64,000 bases of DNA. Source: Stratiolaelaps scimitus (lineage: Eukaryota; Arthropoda; Arachnida; Mesostigmata; Laelapidae). The position numbers and the translations under genes are program-made. The stretch is taken from the NCBI GenBank assembly GCA_019614645.1, contig JABWDB010000018.1, positions 372,001 to 436,000 of the forward strand, written 5' to 3'. The notes below the pieces were generated by a model. It was not told the DNA's origin. It searched no databases and saw nothing but the letters and a program-made list of their open reading frames with translations. Positions 35,658 to 47,130 of the stretch are shown here, piece after piece. How positions within the stretch are numbered: position 1 is the stretch's first letter; every line of letters begins with the position of its first letter.

Positions 35658-35815
35658 CTCTCAATTTTGTTTGTTCTGTTTTCTAAAAAAAACAAAAAAA
35701 CTTGTTTCTCTAAAAACAATTTTTTTTTGTTTTTCTAAAAAGGATAAAAAAATTTTGTTTACAAACCTAACACTTTTTTCTCAATTTTGTTTGTTCTTTT
35801 TTCTTTTTTTCGCCA
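35658..35815. repeat. A/T homopolymer block with a direct repeat
   Basis: Alternating A and T runs are bracketed by CTCAATTTTGTTTGTTCT at 35660-35677 and again at 35780-35797, exactly 120 bp apart. The direct repeat could reflect local duplication or replication slippage. Confidence 0.6.
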
Positions 35816-36126
35816 GATATCACCACGCAGAATTAACATCGTGACGATTAGAGATTTAGTCAAAACAATCGTATGAAAGAATAAAAACTGTCAAAAGAAA
35901 CAACTGGCACTCTATATGGCTGTAGATAGGACACGGTTTCAGAGACGTCCATGGAATAAGCAACGAACGCGTTAACAATGACCTCACCAACGTGAGCACC
36001 AAACGCGTGACATGGGTGAGATTTTATTGACGTGATTTCGAAACATCAGGAAATCGCGATTCATCGAAGACATGAAGGCCTCCCAACAGTCGGGGGGGGG
36101 GGGATCGATGCTGGACAAACTCTTAC

Positions 36127-36366
36127 CGGGTGCATTGGCTGTGGAAGAAGCATGTGCCGAACGAGACCGGTCAACATCACCAATATCCTTGCCAGCTAAA
36201 TACTGACTGAATAGTCGAACCGATAGGGGTTCTTCGTTTAGGCGAATATCAGCTGGCACAAGCCGACTATCCAATGAATCAGCGAACGTAGGCGACTCTG
36301 ATGTGGTAGCTGCTTCCGGTAGAGGCGGAAGTACTCTCGATACGTCGGCAGGATCACGAAGCAGAG
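36127..36366 (-). CDS. Candidate 80-codon internal exon, unknown protein
   Basis: On the minus strand a 240-bp open segment starts after a pyrimidine-rich acceptor (gcccttagccctcag) and ends at a strong donor (CCCG followed by GTAAGAG). Both junctions fall in phase 1, so the exon is symmetric. The peptide is hydrophilic, beginning LLRDPADVSRVLPPLPEAAT and containing RLFSQYLAGKDIGDVDRSRS, like a disordered linker of a signalling or scaffold protein. No domain is recognised. It lies upstream, in transcription order, of the minus-strand kinase-like candidate at 28446-28526, but a shared gene is speculation. Confidence 0.38.
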
Positions 36367-38264
36367 CTGAGGGCTAAGGGCACCCCGGGCGGGGTCGCTG
36401 TACGAACGCTTGGCGGGACGGTATTTGCATACGAGGAAAGAGCAAAGGACATCCTGTCCCTGGAACAGACACCGCCTTATACCCATCCAGCAAGCATCGT
36501 CAGGAAGGACAACCCACTCTAGGCTACGTGTCCGCTCCGACAGAAAACTTCACGCAATATTAACGCTGCAGCGCGTCCGCGCACGTTGCTGTACCACTAG
36601 ATCGGACCCGTTTCGTTGTTAGGTCCTCGAGACAGGCCGTCCGATGACTGGTAAACTGCTGCGTGTATGAGATAGATGCATTGAAGAGTGATGCGAACGA
36701 GCTCAGGAGCGGATGGGTCGTCAATGGGTTGGCAACTGAAAAGAGTAACATGGAGGCAAATCGTAAGGCTCGACCCAAGACGTAACAATGAGCGACGCAG
36801 GACCAGGATTAGTTGAGGGTTAAGGTTGGCGGGGAGTGAGCAATGATGGGCAGTTGGAGATGCGCTGTCGCCAGCATCTGACGCGAGTAACGCGGAGAGT
36901 GTGAACAAACACAAGCCAAGTTGGAGCATTTCGACCCGGCAGAATTCCACTGACTGAACTCGCTGCTAGCATGGTTCGTATTGAGCTGTGCAGTGGCCAA
37001 CGTCAGGCGATCATGCTGGTGCAATCGGTGCATCGGGAGGTCGAGACGCTCTTAACTAACATCCTAACCTTAACTATAGGCCAGGAAATCCTGTAAAACG
37101 GTCAAAATGCGATTAACTTAAGTTTCTCAATGCATACATACATACATAGGTGCGCGCAGTGAAAACTAGTAATTTATTTTGGAATAACATATTCTAAGGA
37201 TGAGCAAACGCTGTACAAAACGATTTGAAAACTGAAAATCTCAATCTATATTATAGTATAGTTCATGCCCGAAAATTTGTAATGTAGATTTTAGCCTGGA
37301 CATCGCTTAGCTTTTGTGGGACACTTGTATACTATTTGTTAGGCAAACCTTATCTGTTCACAAGAATTGATAGACCATCTGTCCAGCAAGATAATTCGGG
37401 GCCGGCTACAACGCTACCTAATATCTCGGATCGCAATGGCGACAAAGAATGATATCGCGCCATTGAGTTGTACAAGTGCTTTTCATAGCCACCAATATTG
37501 ACTATGTACATAACCACTCGCGAACTACGCCTTGTGATACAATAGCGCATCTGGCGATTAGGGGCCAAAGGAGGCCTCCCATCCTATGGAGGACCGATGA
37601 TGTTGTCCGTAAGAATGTGGAAACATGCGATAACGACATTTGACCGCTTTGATGTGTTGACCAGTCTAGTGTTCAGCCAGTGGCGAGACCAATGGTCAAC
37701 CAATGCTCGCTTCGACGAATTTAGTAATCACAATACCCGCTGACAATCCCGTAACACGATATCGCTGTAGGTGTAGGCTCGCGGAGATGTAGAAAGCCGG
37801 TGGATAGACGCTTCGTACTCGCCAGGGAATATACACAGTATGTATATATGTGTATACATATACTTACTCACTCACTCACTTCGTGCGGCAAGGGGCGAAT
37901 TGAGCTTGATACGATCTCGAGTTGATATTAGTGCGTTCGCGAACAATTGAACGATAGTGATAGAGCTATAATTGTATTACAACTAACCGAACATAGTATG
38001 GGGACACTGGCTGGCACTGGCGGGCCCGTTGTCTCACTGGGGTTTTCCTGTGAAATTCAATCGAGTATTGTAACTATTATAGATTAAAGTTCTGCTTGTG
38101 ATGAACGCCGGGGTTCGGGCGAGACGTCAAGAAGCCGCCTATTCAACGGTATTTGATTAGATGAAACTACATGTTTCCATAACTTGATTACTGTGCGATT
38201 ATGTGGTACACTACTGTATGAGATTGAAACAACCGTTTTTAAGGGTGAGTTCAGTTGAAGGAAG
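36367..38264. other. No supported gene
   Basis: A 118-codon minus ORF (36597-36950) begins with a hydrophobic, signal-like stretch (MLQLGLCLFTLSALLASDAG). It lacks homology and clear exon boundaries. A short ACTC repeat lies at 37865-37880. Confidence 0.3.
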
Positions 38265-38340
38265 ACTTGGCCGCCTTCACGGTAGCGACATACGGTGTCA
38301 TTCGGCGCAAAGAGGACGGCCACCGGTTCGAAACCCACAA
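38265..38340 (+). repeat. tRNA-like segment (B box only)
   Basis: GGTTCGAAACCC at 38325-38336 matches a pol III B box. The upstream A-box-like sequence is poor. Possibly another SINE head or a relic. Confidence 0.3.
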
Positions 38341-39373
38341 TATGACCCTCCCCCCCAGACCTCAAGCCATGGCCACAACGAGCGTTCCACCCACAACGTG
38401 TACAATGGTTAAACCTCAAATAGCGTCACCATTGGACGCCATCATCGTTTCGGCCTCTTTCCGCTAATCCGCGTAAATGTGATCTGTTTCATTGTTTCTC
38501 TACCAGGTTGGAGCAGCAGCCCAGAGCAGCAGTATTTCCATAGCCGGCCCACACCGCTCTCAATCTTTTCCATGTTCGACCTTGCCTTGTTGCCGCGACG
38601 GCGGGCTCGCTTCGTATGCCGCTTCCTCGTCTTGTGCCTGACCTCCAGGGTGGGTCTTGCCATGGAGCGACCGCCTCCTTGGGCGAGGGTGGCGCGCAAA
38701 TGTGGAGAGGACGACGAGCCGCACCCTCAACGAACGGCTCTGCCCAAAGAGACAGGCAGAACACGTGTTCAGAGAGCGTTTGACAGCCAGTGAGGTTGCG
38801 TGCTAGCGGTGTTTGTCATCGGTTTCGCCGCCGGCTGTGTCGGTTGCCCAATAATCATTCTCGCACTCGACAACGAACGAAAACTCGAGGTGTCAACAAG
38901 ATCAACGTCGGTGCGTTATTGTTCATCATATGTGTACACATGCCTGCCGTCTCGTGAATAATTATTATTATCATTCTAGCGAGTGCAACAGAGAGAAAGA
39001 GAGAGAGAGAGAGAAGGGACGTAAGGAACAGCTCAAATCCATAGTCGTTCCGTTGTTGCGTCTGCCAAATCAACCAGAGAGTGGCTGCAAGAATAGCAGC
39101 CGCCGCAGCAGCAGCAGAAAAAGTCTGTAGACCTGATGGTATCATCCATCCGATGACGGTGTAGTGCCGTGGTGAGAAGCAGTGTATGTCATCGCGATCA
39201 TTGTTATTAACGCTCCCGTGTGTCGACGCGCCGAGGCGATCTGCAATAGATGAGAGCGGGTGCGTGCGTGTGTAGATGAGCTCGGAAAGCAACGAGAGAG
39301 CTGGCCATAGGAGATGACATGATGATCCGCACCTGACAATCGACGTCAGCAATCGCTGAATACGAGCGAATGC
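38341..39373. other. GC-rich upstream region, no gene called
   Basis: The 38490-38790 part is GC-rich and open in three frames (for example plus 38479-38793), with Arg-rich products. A (GA)n tract lies at 38990-39015. It may be regulatory sequence for the start exon at 39851. Confidence 0.3.
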
Positions 39374-39380
39374 TATAAAT
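39374..39380 (+). promoter_or_regulatory. TATA box candidate for the 39851 start exon
   Basis: TATAAAT sits in a GC-richer context (aatgctataaataggcc). Transcription would start near 39405 and leave a 5' leader of about 450 nt before the ATG at 39851. Confidence 0.4.
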
Positions 39381-39580
39381 AGGCCTGGGAATAAATCATT
39401 GCAAACGGCAGAGTAGTAGCGGAAACTGAGGAGAAACGACCGTTTTGAGCTGTCTCGAACCCGCGCGTCCTCAATCCACAGCTGGGGGAGCTGCTTGCTT
39501 AGGGTGCGTTCTGTGCGTGTTTTCTGTGCTCGTAGAAGTAGTGATACAGGCAACAGTGGAACCGCTCGGTAGTTTGTCTG

Positions 39581-39616
39581 CATATATATATATATATATA
39601 TATAGATATATATATA
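39581..39616. repeat. (TA)n microsatellite
   Basis: TA array with one TAGA interruption, followed by a short (AG)n tract. It lies in the proposed 5' leader. Confidence 0.95.
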
Positions 39617-39850
39617 AAAGAGAGAGAGATAGTGGCCTTCTTTGTCGGTTGCTTCGACAGTAGAAGTGGAAGACACGACGTCCTGTTAAGTGAATGTGTT
39701 GTGGAGACCAGCGTGCTGTGAGGTGACACGAAGGCCAGACACCTGGACAATAACAACGATAACGTGAACGTTGTCGTCGTTGATTCACGTCGATTATTGT
39801 GCAATTTTACAAGAAACAAAGATCCTCTGTCATCGATTTGTACAGGGAAC

Positions 39851-39911
39851 ATGCATCAATCAACGATCAAGATTGCATTCGTGCTTCTCGCATTTGCCAT
39901 CGCCCGATCAG
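39851..39911 (+). CDS. Candidate first coding exon with signal peptide
   Basis: The context gaacATGC opens a 20-codon segment, MHQSTIKIAFVLLAFAIARS, that is a textbook signal peptide: a Lys, a hydrophobic core and small residues before the likely cleavage point. It ends at a near-perfect donor, CAG followed by GTAAGT, at 39912. The start is supported by a TATA box at 39374. The protein is therefore expected to be secreted or membrane-bound. Later exons were not found and probably lie beyond a long intron, inside or outside this window, so identity is unknown. Confidence 0.5.
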
Positions 39912-40089
39912 GTAAGTGGTGAGGAGAAGATCGACAAAATGTCTACACTAATGACTAGGGGCAATTAACTACTCGTGTATTTGTGTTCCGTGCACAAATT
40001 CGGGCTTAGCAGGACATATATACGAGAATATCAAATGTATCTACATATATCTGACAATCAGTTGTGAAGTGCTATTTGTCTGCCTGTAT

Positions 40090-40150
40090 AAAACTAAACT
40101 TTTTCGGGCTAACTCTCAGCCAACATTTGACGTCCACGGTACCGCTTTCG
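40090..40150 (-). mobile_element. SINE 3' fragment
   Basis: The reverse complement of 40091-40128 matches 5902-5939 with one mismatch. Before it (in element orientation) comes CAATGCGAAAGCGGTACCGT, collinear with the SINE body seen at 5651-5674. The tRNA-like head is not present nearby, so the copy is 5'-truncated. Confidence 0.75.
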
Positions 40151-43100
40151 CATTGTCTGCCTGTATGTCCATCGTTTAGATATGGGATACATTTTACTCG
40201 TTCTTCATCTCGTGATCACGATTGTACACTGTCCCTCGACTCGCCCTTTGCGAATTTATCCTTGGATTTCGTTTCGCTACGAGACGTTATACAGTCACAG
40301 GGGAACTTTATGCTGGAGTAACCGTACAGGGTTCAAACGACGAGTGGCCTTGGGCGGATACCGTCGACGGACCGCAACAAAGACACTGATCACCGGTCAG
40401 AAGGTTGCATCTTCATTATGTCAAAGACGTAAACGGCGTTTGATATGCGTGTGGGTGTATGTACGGCCCATTAGCCCACTATGCTTGGGTGTTCTCTGCC
40501 TCCACATAGACACCGAATATTCCTGTCAAGCATGCTGATGGAAAATATGAGCACATTGATCGGTACAGATCGCTGGTCTCGTGAGTCGTTCAAATTATCC
40601 TATACACTTCCAATATCGAACGCAGACATGAGTGAGACAAATAATTACGTTGACAGGTTAAGCGAAATTTGACTATGGATCTTATCGGTTGCCAATGCTG
40701 ATTACCGACTTCATCTGGCAAGAGACTTATTCATGTTGCGTTAATCTAAATCTACATATTCATATATCTATACACATAGCCTTCCGGTACAAAACCTTTC
40801 AGATATAGAAATAAAAAAAAAGTAATAAAATTACAAAAATGTGTCTCGCCACGTTATACAAGTTGGATTCGATGAGCAAATACAGACAATTGTCTATGAG
40901 TAATTATGAGTAATGAACGCAGTCTGGATTGTGTCACTCTCATGTGTCTCCTGGTTCATTTCCTCTCTCTCTCTCTTAGCGTTATTTCAAAGTAGGATGT
41001 AAGGCGGAAAACGTGAAACTTTAACGAATAACGCGTTCATCCGATTGAGAATGAGAAAAAGCTCTCTTTTCGAGGGGATCTGCTCGGTTCGACATACCCT
41101 TGCCCTAAGTCTGTTCATCGTCTAGAAGGCCAAGGTTTTCCCCGAACGCGCGATATCGAGCTCGATGCTCCCAAGTGTACGCAATTCCCTCCCCTCTTCG
41201 ACTCCAGTCGCTCGCTGCATTACTTATCCTTCTCATTGCTCGCTGTCTACGGAGCGCCACTATCGGGGCAGCCCGAACTCGTGTCCGACGTCTCTCCGTC
41301 GGCGTGGCCGGGGGTCCGTTCAATTGTGGCATTTTTATGCTTAATGTCATTTTTCCCCAAGAGCAGCAGAGCACGCGCACCCTATGCAGCGCATGGTGGG
41401 CTCATGGTCGGTACACACACCCACACGTACACAGACCAAGTCAAAGACGCCCGAAACAGCGCAGGCCGTGCCGGGAAAGAATGGTACTTGAGGAAAACGT
41501 AGACAGGCAGGAAAAGTCAGTAGTTGGAGAAGGCAATGGAGAACGTAAGGAAAGAGGAGAAGCCTCCCTGCAGCGAAGAGGATCATTTTCCAAGTGGCTG
41601 AGTGTGTCCGTATCGGGAGCGAAGGGAAACAATTGCCTACGTACGGTGGTTGCAGCCTAGGCGCGTTATAGCGCTTGTTGACTTGGCTGTATTGTCCTGC
41701 AGATGATTGCCTCTGTCGTCCTCAAAGAAGGCTCGAGCAGTGTAATCTCTGACTGTGAAACCTGAAAAGAAAGAGCCCCTTGCTCGAATCGCTAATCCAC
41801 ACAACGGACCGACTATGCAACTTCTATGGCACGGTAGGGCTAAATACCTAGTTTATTAGCTAATGTGCTGTAACTGAACGCATGTCCAGTGCGAGCGTTG
41901 AGATCACCATTTCGGTGTGCTCAGTCGCGTCGAAAGTGTCCGTTCGGCAATGGTTTATTTCAATCTCAATCGTTGTAATTATACGGAAAAAACGTGCACG
42001 TAATGAGAAGACACATACCGTTTACTCTCGCGTTCAGACGGGGTGTTCGTATGCCATCTTTGAGAACATGCGCAGATTGTCTTTTGGCCATTTCTATGTA
42101 AAACAAACACTTGCAAGCCTTTGTACACAGATGATAGGCTCGCGCTTCTAATGCCCAACATCATCAGTAACCTGCTAATATTTTCGAATAGAAGCTAACA
42201 TTTGGTGACGGTACAGGACGATCGCGAGTAACGGCACGGAGTTGTATGTTGTAAAATTACAGCATGCAGTAAATCAGTTGACTGTTTCACGCTTTAGACC
42301 ATTTGCTGCTTTGTACCTTGGTAAATTCAGTAGGATAGATACGAACGGAGAACGTTTCGCCCACTGAGCGGCGCTCGCGATATCACAACAGGGGGCCTGT
42401 ACATTATTGTGTGATACATTGTAGAACGGGTGTAAAGTCCAGCTAAAATAATTTTATACAGCGGCAACGAAAAGAGCTATATATAATAATTATAGTATTA
42501 TATACGGTCCGGCATTTGGCCGCCATCCCGCTTTCGATGTCCACAGCTCTGTCGTCGATGGAAGGGACTCTCTTTACGGCAGAAGAGGAGGAGGCGGCGG
42601 AGGCGGCGGAGGCGGCAACGACATCACAACACGCACCTTTTTTCGTATCGGGTCTAACTAACGATCGTGGTGACGACCACGGCGCGGCGGACACTATCCC
42701 AGCGCTGCTATTCTGCGTCCACGCTTACCCAGGAGCCATCGTGGACAGGCTTCGGAGTCGGCGGCATCGGCCATCGAATGAGGAGACCATTCCCCTTTAG
42801 ACTGTTGCGACGACTGACGTTACTGACCGATGCCACCTCGGGACTTCGGCGAGGGGTTCGTGGAAGGCTGATTGAAGGAAGCAAGATACGTAGAGGAGAT
42901 AGCCGGAAGCCTTACACTAAGACACACGTTGGCGTTGTGGTCGGTGTTGTTGGCGGTGGTGGCGCGAATGGTGATGGTGCAGACGGCGATGAGTTAGGGA
43001 TGCCCGGACGAGAGTCGGCGTCGCCCGGTGCGCGTCGGGATCAGGCCAGTGCCGCTGCTGCTGGAGTTCCGGCTCCTCCATCGCAAGGGGATAGGGACAG

Positions 43101-46100
43101 AGGAGGAGATACAGAGCGCGGAGAGCGAGGAGAGAGAAAGAGAAAGCGATGGTGTAGCCAAAGCCGTGATGGTTGCCTGTCTGCTCCGGCTTAGTTTGCT
43201 ATTATCATGCTAATGTCGCTGCTGCTGTTGCTGCTGTCGCCTCGTCTTCCCAGCGGCGCGACGACATGGCTCGGCCCTGCACCGATCTCCTGCTGCCGCC
43301 GGTGCGAGTATGAGAGCTACTGGGTTCAAGGGAAACAAGCGGGCGTTCGAGGGAGCTGAGGGGAGTCCAAGGGACTAGGTGGGGCTGGCACTGGCACGGC
43401 CTGGCCGGTTGGTACGCACGACGACAGGCGAGCGCGGCGTGGGCGATGGCCGTGGGATTCGGCCTTTTGATTCGGAGAGGGCGGAGGAAGAATTAGCCAT
43501 GCTGCAAGCAGACCGCTCCGAGTACAACGGCGACAACGAGAGGTGGTCGGGAACGGTAGTTGGGTCTAGCAGACGTGGAAGCTAGGCAGCAGCAGCAGCA
43601 GCTGCGGCAGCACGGCCCGCTCCATCACAAAGGAAACAACGCTCAGAGAAGAAAGGGAAAAGACAAATCTGAAGGCCAAGGAAAAGTTCGCTAGACAGAC
43701 AGACAACGGTCACGCACGAGCGCGTTGGCCGATATCCCACAAATGTGCGGTGGTCGACCTCGTTGACAGACGCCGACAGTGGGAGGGGTTGGAAGACAAC
43801 TTGATGAATATTCAAAATTGACTTGATACTCGGGCCAGACGGGCAGGGTGGAGAGGTTGTGGCCCAGCGGCCTATGGCGATGCGCTGTGGCCACGGTCAG
43901 TGATGCATCGCTGATCGTATATTATTATATAAACTACAACAGATGATGAATCGGCATTTTAAGTGTAGGCTGGCGGTTATTGTTGGAAATGGCACTCTGG
44001 CATATGCCGAACCACATTGTATTTCCTTCCTATTGTGATCGGAGGAAGCGCAAGCGATTCCCTCTATTTCCAGATGCCACGCGCTTGCAGCGGCAACAAC
44101 AATAAACTTGCTCGACCTCGAGAGGGTAAAAAGGGGGGGGGGGGGTGAAGACCATCAAAAGCGCAAAAAGAAATGTCCAGCAGGGACAATGTTGCCTGCT
44201 GCCATCGGTTGAAGCAGAACAGAAGCTGAGACGGCGGTAGACAAAGCCGCGTCACCGAGGAGTCAACGAAAAGAACTCAAAATGGCAGATGTGGCCATTT
44301 GCCTATTTTCTTGGACCATTCCCCATCAAAGTCCTTTTTTCCAGATCCCGTTTGAACGCCGCATATAGTGGCGTTTCAGAGAGCAGACGCATCGCCAGCG
44401 GGTGGCCAGACCAACGCGTCGCTATGGTCGTTGTATTTGTTGAATGCCCCCGTTGAGTTCAGCCCCTTTACGTTCGGAGCATCATTGAGCTTCCTCCTCT
44501 TCGTCCCACCCCCACATCTCCCCGCTTTGAATGGGGTAGTGTACTTTTCTGCGGCCGTCAGCGAGAGCATGCGTCTCGCAGCGTCTTTGGCCGCCGGCCG
44601 CCAGCCGAATCCTTTGAATAGCTATGACAAATTCACGTTTCGCCGCAGGACGACGCGAAGGACGATATGAAGGCCCTTGCGGGCGTCCACAGCAGAACGG
44701 GCCAGCCTCTAAAAGTAAGAGAGGGAAAGCCAGGATAACGCCTGTTGGGGAAGCTTAGGCGAGGCCGGCGGACCCTCATAGACGGCCCGTGAGCCCGCTG
44801 TCGTGTGAAGACGACGACGACGACGATATGTGCAAGGACGCGGCCGCGATGATGGCGTGGTCCCATGTTGTTGTTATAGCATACGATGACTTGCAGAACT
44901 GTCGTTGCCTTCGGTGTTGGGCGTTGGGGCCATTTTTCAGGCGTCAGACCTCTGCCAGCGCTGTCCTTAATGCTCTATATCCTCGCAGGATATAAATGTA
45001 TGTATGGGTGCTAGCACCCGTCTGTCCGGCTGTGTTACATATTGACGACCGTTAAAAGTATATATTTCGATAATGAACATTCGTATAGAAACAACGTAAA
45101 AATAAATTGGCTGAAACGTCTTCTATCGACATCTACAGAAGTAAAAAAAACGAGCATTTTTTCCTTATAATCATATCGATGAAACGAATAGAAACGTTCT
45201 TCCTACAAAAGCAGTGTTTCTTCAACACACGAACTTTAGAGCTGCGTTCATCTCGCGAATTACGCCCAAACGAATGTATAACATCGATCACGGGTGTGTG
45301 AGTTAGTGTTTTGCTATTGGGATGATTCTTGTACGAAAACACAACAACTACTGCAGCCAGAACCACGATTACCATGTGCTCATATGTGCAGTGTCCCTCC
45401 GAGCGTCGCTTTCTTCTGAGACAGACCTATGTATATCGTGCTTATGCCCCTCGCGCTCATGGCAATAATAGCGGTGGTCGAGCGTGTGTGATATGTATGT
45501 TTGTGTATGTCACTCCATGAGCAGCGTTCACGTACTATCACCGTGTGCGCTTCTGCTGCCCGCTGCCGGCAACACCGACTGACCAACTGCGGCCAACTGC
45601 GTCGCGCTGTGTAACTTGATTACGCGTATGCCACTTGTAGCTGATGGAGATACAGTGGGCCCCCGAACAGGCAGAGGCCAAGCTAGCTGCAGTCGTCTGG
45701 CCGCTTCGCAGCTGCTGGTTAGATAGTGGTGGTGGTGGTGGTGGTGGTTGTGGCCGGCGGGCCGGGCTGGTCGTTGGCTGACGGGCTCGCCAACAAACCG
45801 ACCGTTAGCTTCAGTGCGTTACGTCCCTAGTCATTCAGACGTCCCATGTATCCATCGCGCAGAGGGGAGACGGTGGCTGCGCTGGAGAATATGGGACCGC
45901 TGTCTGGTGTCCAGTAGGACAACTCCCTTACGAGTTCCTTGCCCGAAGCGGTTGCCGACCGCTGTATGTCGTTCCGGTGGTGGTGGTGGCAAGCTGACTT
46001 CTGTGGCCGAGGAGTTTCTCGTGGCTCCTCGGCTCCTCCTCATGAGTTTGCAGCGGCAATGACAAATGCGGACAGACCGACCGGCCGGCCGAGCAGTCAG

Positions 46101-46428
46101 CCAAGACTCAGTCAGGCGTCGCTTGTGAGCTCCACCCCATCCGACTTCAGCCGTGCGCGGACCGAGTGTCCCGGACCTGTGCGTTTGCCTGCCCACTTTT
46201 CTGCGGTTCTACTTGCGAGCAGGCTCAAAACAGGCCGAACAACTAAAGAGAGGAAAGTCGTCTAGACAAGGCAGAACAGGCTCACTGTCTCTCGCTCTCT
46301 CTCTCTCTGATCTCTCTGTTCACAGCGGCAGGAAGCGGGCCAGCGGCGCCGTTAAGGTTACGGCCACTCTGATGTACAGTGCCGTGATACGCTACATCCT
46401 ATGGGTCTTTGCCGACATCATTTAGTAA
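40151..46428. other. Non-coding, with GC-rich triplet-repeat islands
   Basis: The 42510-43650 block is GC-rich with GAG/GGC and GCA triplets. ORFs of 88-175 codons are open in several frames and yield low-complexity Glu-Ala or Gly-rich products. A run of 13 G lies at about 44134-44146 and a (GGT)n array at 45726-45748. The 45720-46330 block is again GC-rich. The 161-codon ORF at 41175-41660 has no recognised domain. These blocks could be promoter or 5' untranslated regions. Confidence 0.35.
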
Positions 46429-46767
46429 CTAAATCAGTTGGATAACAATAATAACATAATAATAATAATAACAACAACAACAATCATGTAAGTGCTGTGA
46501 CTGTCCCGGTGCAGATGGGGCAGGTCCGGGTTGGTCCCGGCCTGGGTAATCCAGTTGACGGTTGCTGCTGGCTTGGGATTGTTCAGCGATTGTTGACCCC
46601 CCCCCTGAAACTCCGTCAACCAAACCACTCTCGGTTCGGAACGGTAGTCGAAGCCAGTGGTCGCTGCCGGAGGGCCAGTGATGCGCGAAGCGATGTTCGC
46701 AGTTTGCTGGTGTGACGGTATGGCAAACGACATTGGCGGTGATCTTGCTGTTGTCGGCGATACCACC
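46429..46767 (-). CDS. Doubtful exon or ORF, Ser/Gln/Pro-rich
   Basis: On the minus strand, after an acceptor-like tcgttgtgacag (46768-46770), one frame stays open about 110 codons. It includes STIAEQSQASSNRQLDYPGR and ends in Cys/Tyr repeats from TGT/TAT triplets. The next frame is open just as long (46434-46766), and a run of G makes frame assignment uncertain. Either could be a low-complexity transcription-factor-like segment; both could be chance in GC-rich sequence. No domain is recognised. Confidence 0.2.
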   Translation of the reverse strand, partial: GGIADNSKITANVVCHTVTPANCEHRFAHHWPSGSDHWLRLPFRTESGLVDGVSGGGSTIAEQSQASSNRQLDYPGRDQPGPAPSAPGQSQHLHDCCCCYYYYYVIIVIQLI

Positions 46768-47059
46768 CTGTCACAACGATGTCGTTATACTGTAGCTTCG
46801 TTTCAGTCAGCGGAGTTGGCCTCCTCGTTGAGCACTGCTGACAGACTCGACTGTCGACACTACCACTGTCAGATTACTGTTGCAAGTATCAGACGTGTAC
46901 GCGAAATCGTGAACGCGAAACGACTCACACGTTAATGAAATGACGCTGCTGACGATGCTGTGACTATATTGTAGTCGTACCTCTTTCCAATAGCGCCTGT
47001 ACATATGCATAACTCATCTATGGATGAAGGTGAAGGTGCTTATTAGTTTATTAATAAAA

Positions 47060-47130
47060 CGGTGTAGTCGCGGGATTCGAACCTGCAACACACGGCTTAT
47101 TACAGCAAGCGATACGTCGTGTGTTCGTTC
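47060..47130 (-). repeat. tRNA-like SINE head or tRNA relic
   Basis: On the minus strand the B box GGTTCGAATCCC (47072-47083 region) is perfect, but the A box and acceptor stem do not form. It is not a functional tRNA. Confidence 0.4.

Larger units (their letters stand above)
33176..36126. other. Non-coding; assorted simple repeats
   Basis: Contains imperfect (TA)n at 34119-34150, a GT tract at 34564-34580 and a CGC/CCG triplet tract at about 34800-34828. Also present are repeated GGTAAATTAA units and an A/T homopolymer block (listed separately) and a run of 12 G at 36092-36103. ORFs at 33016-33528 and 34322-34843 (minus) are open in several frames and unrecognised. Confidence 0.35.

Noticed and set aside
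38855..39676. 273-residue minus-strand protein
   Set aside because: It translates TA and CT microsatellites into Ile-Tyr and Ser-Leu repeats, has no domain, and lies antisense to a better-supported promoter and leader.
42667..43194. 175-residue Gly/Arg-rich protein
   Set aside because: It lies in a GC-rich triplet-repeat block with several open frames; the product is low complexity.
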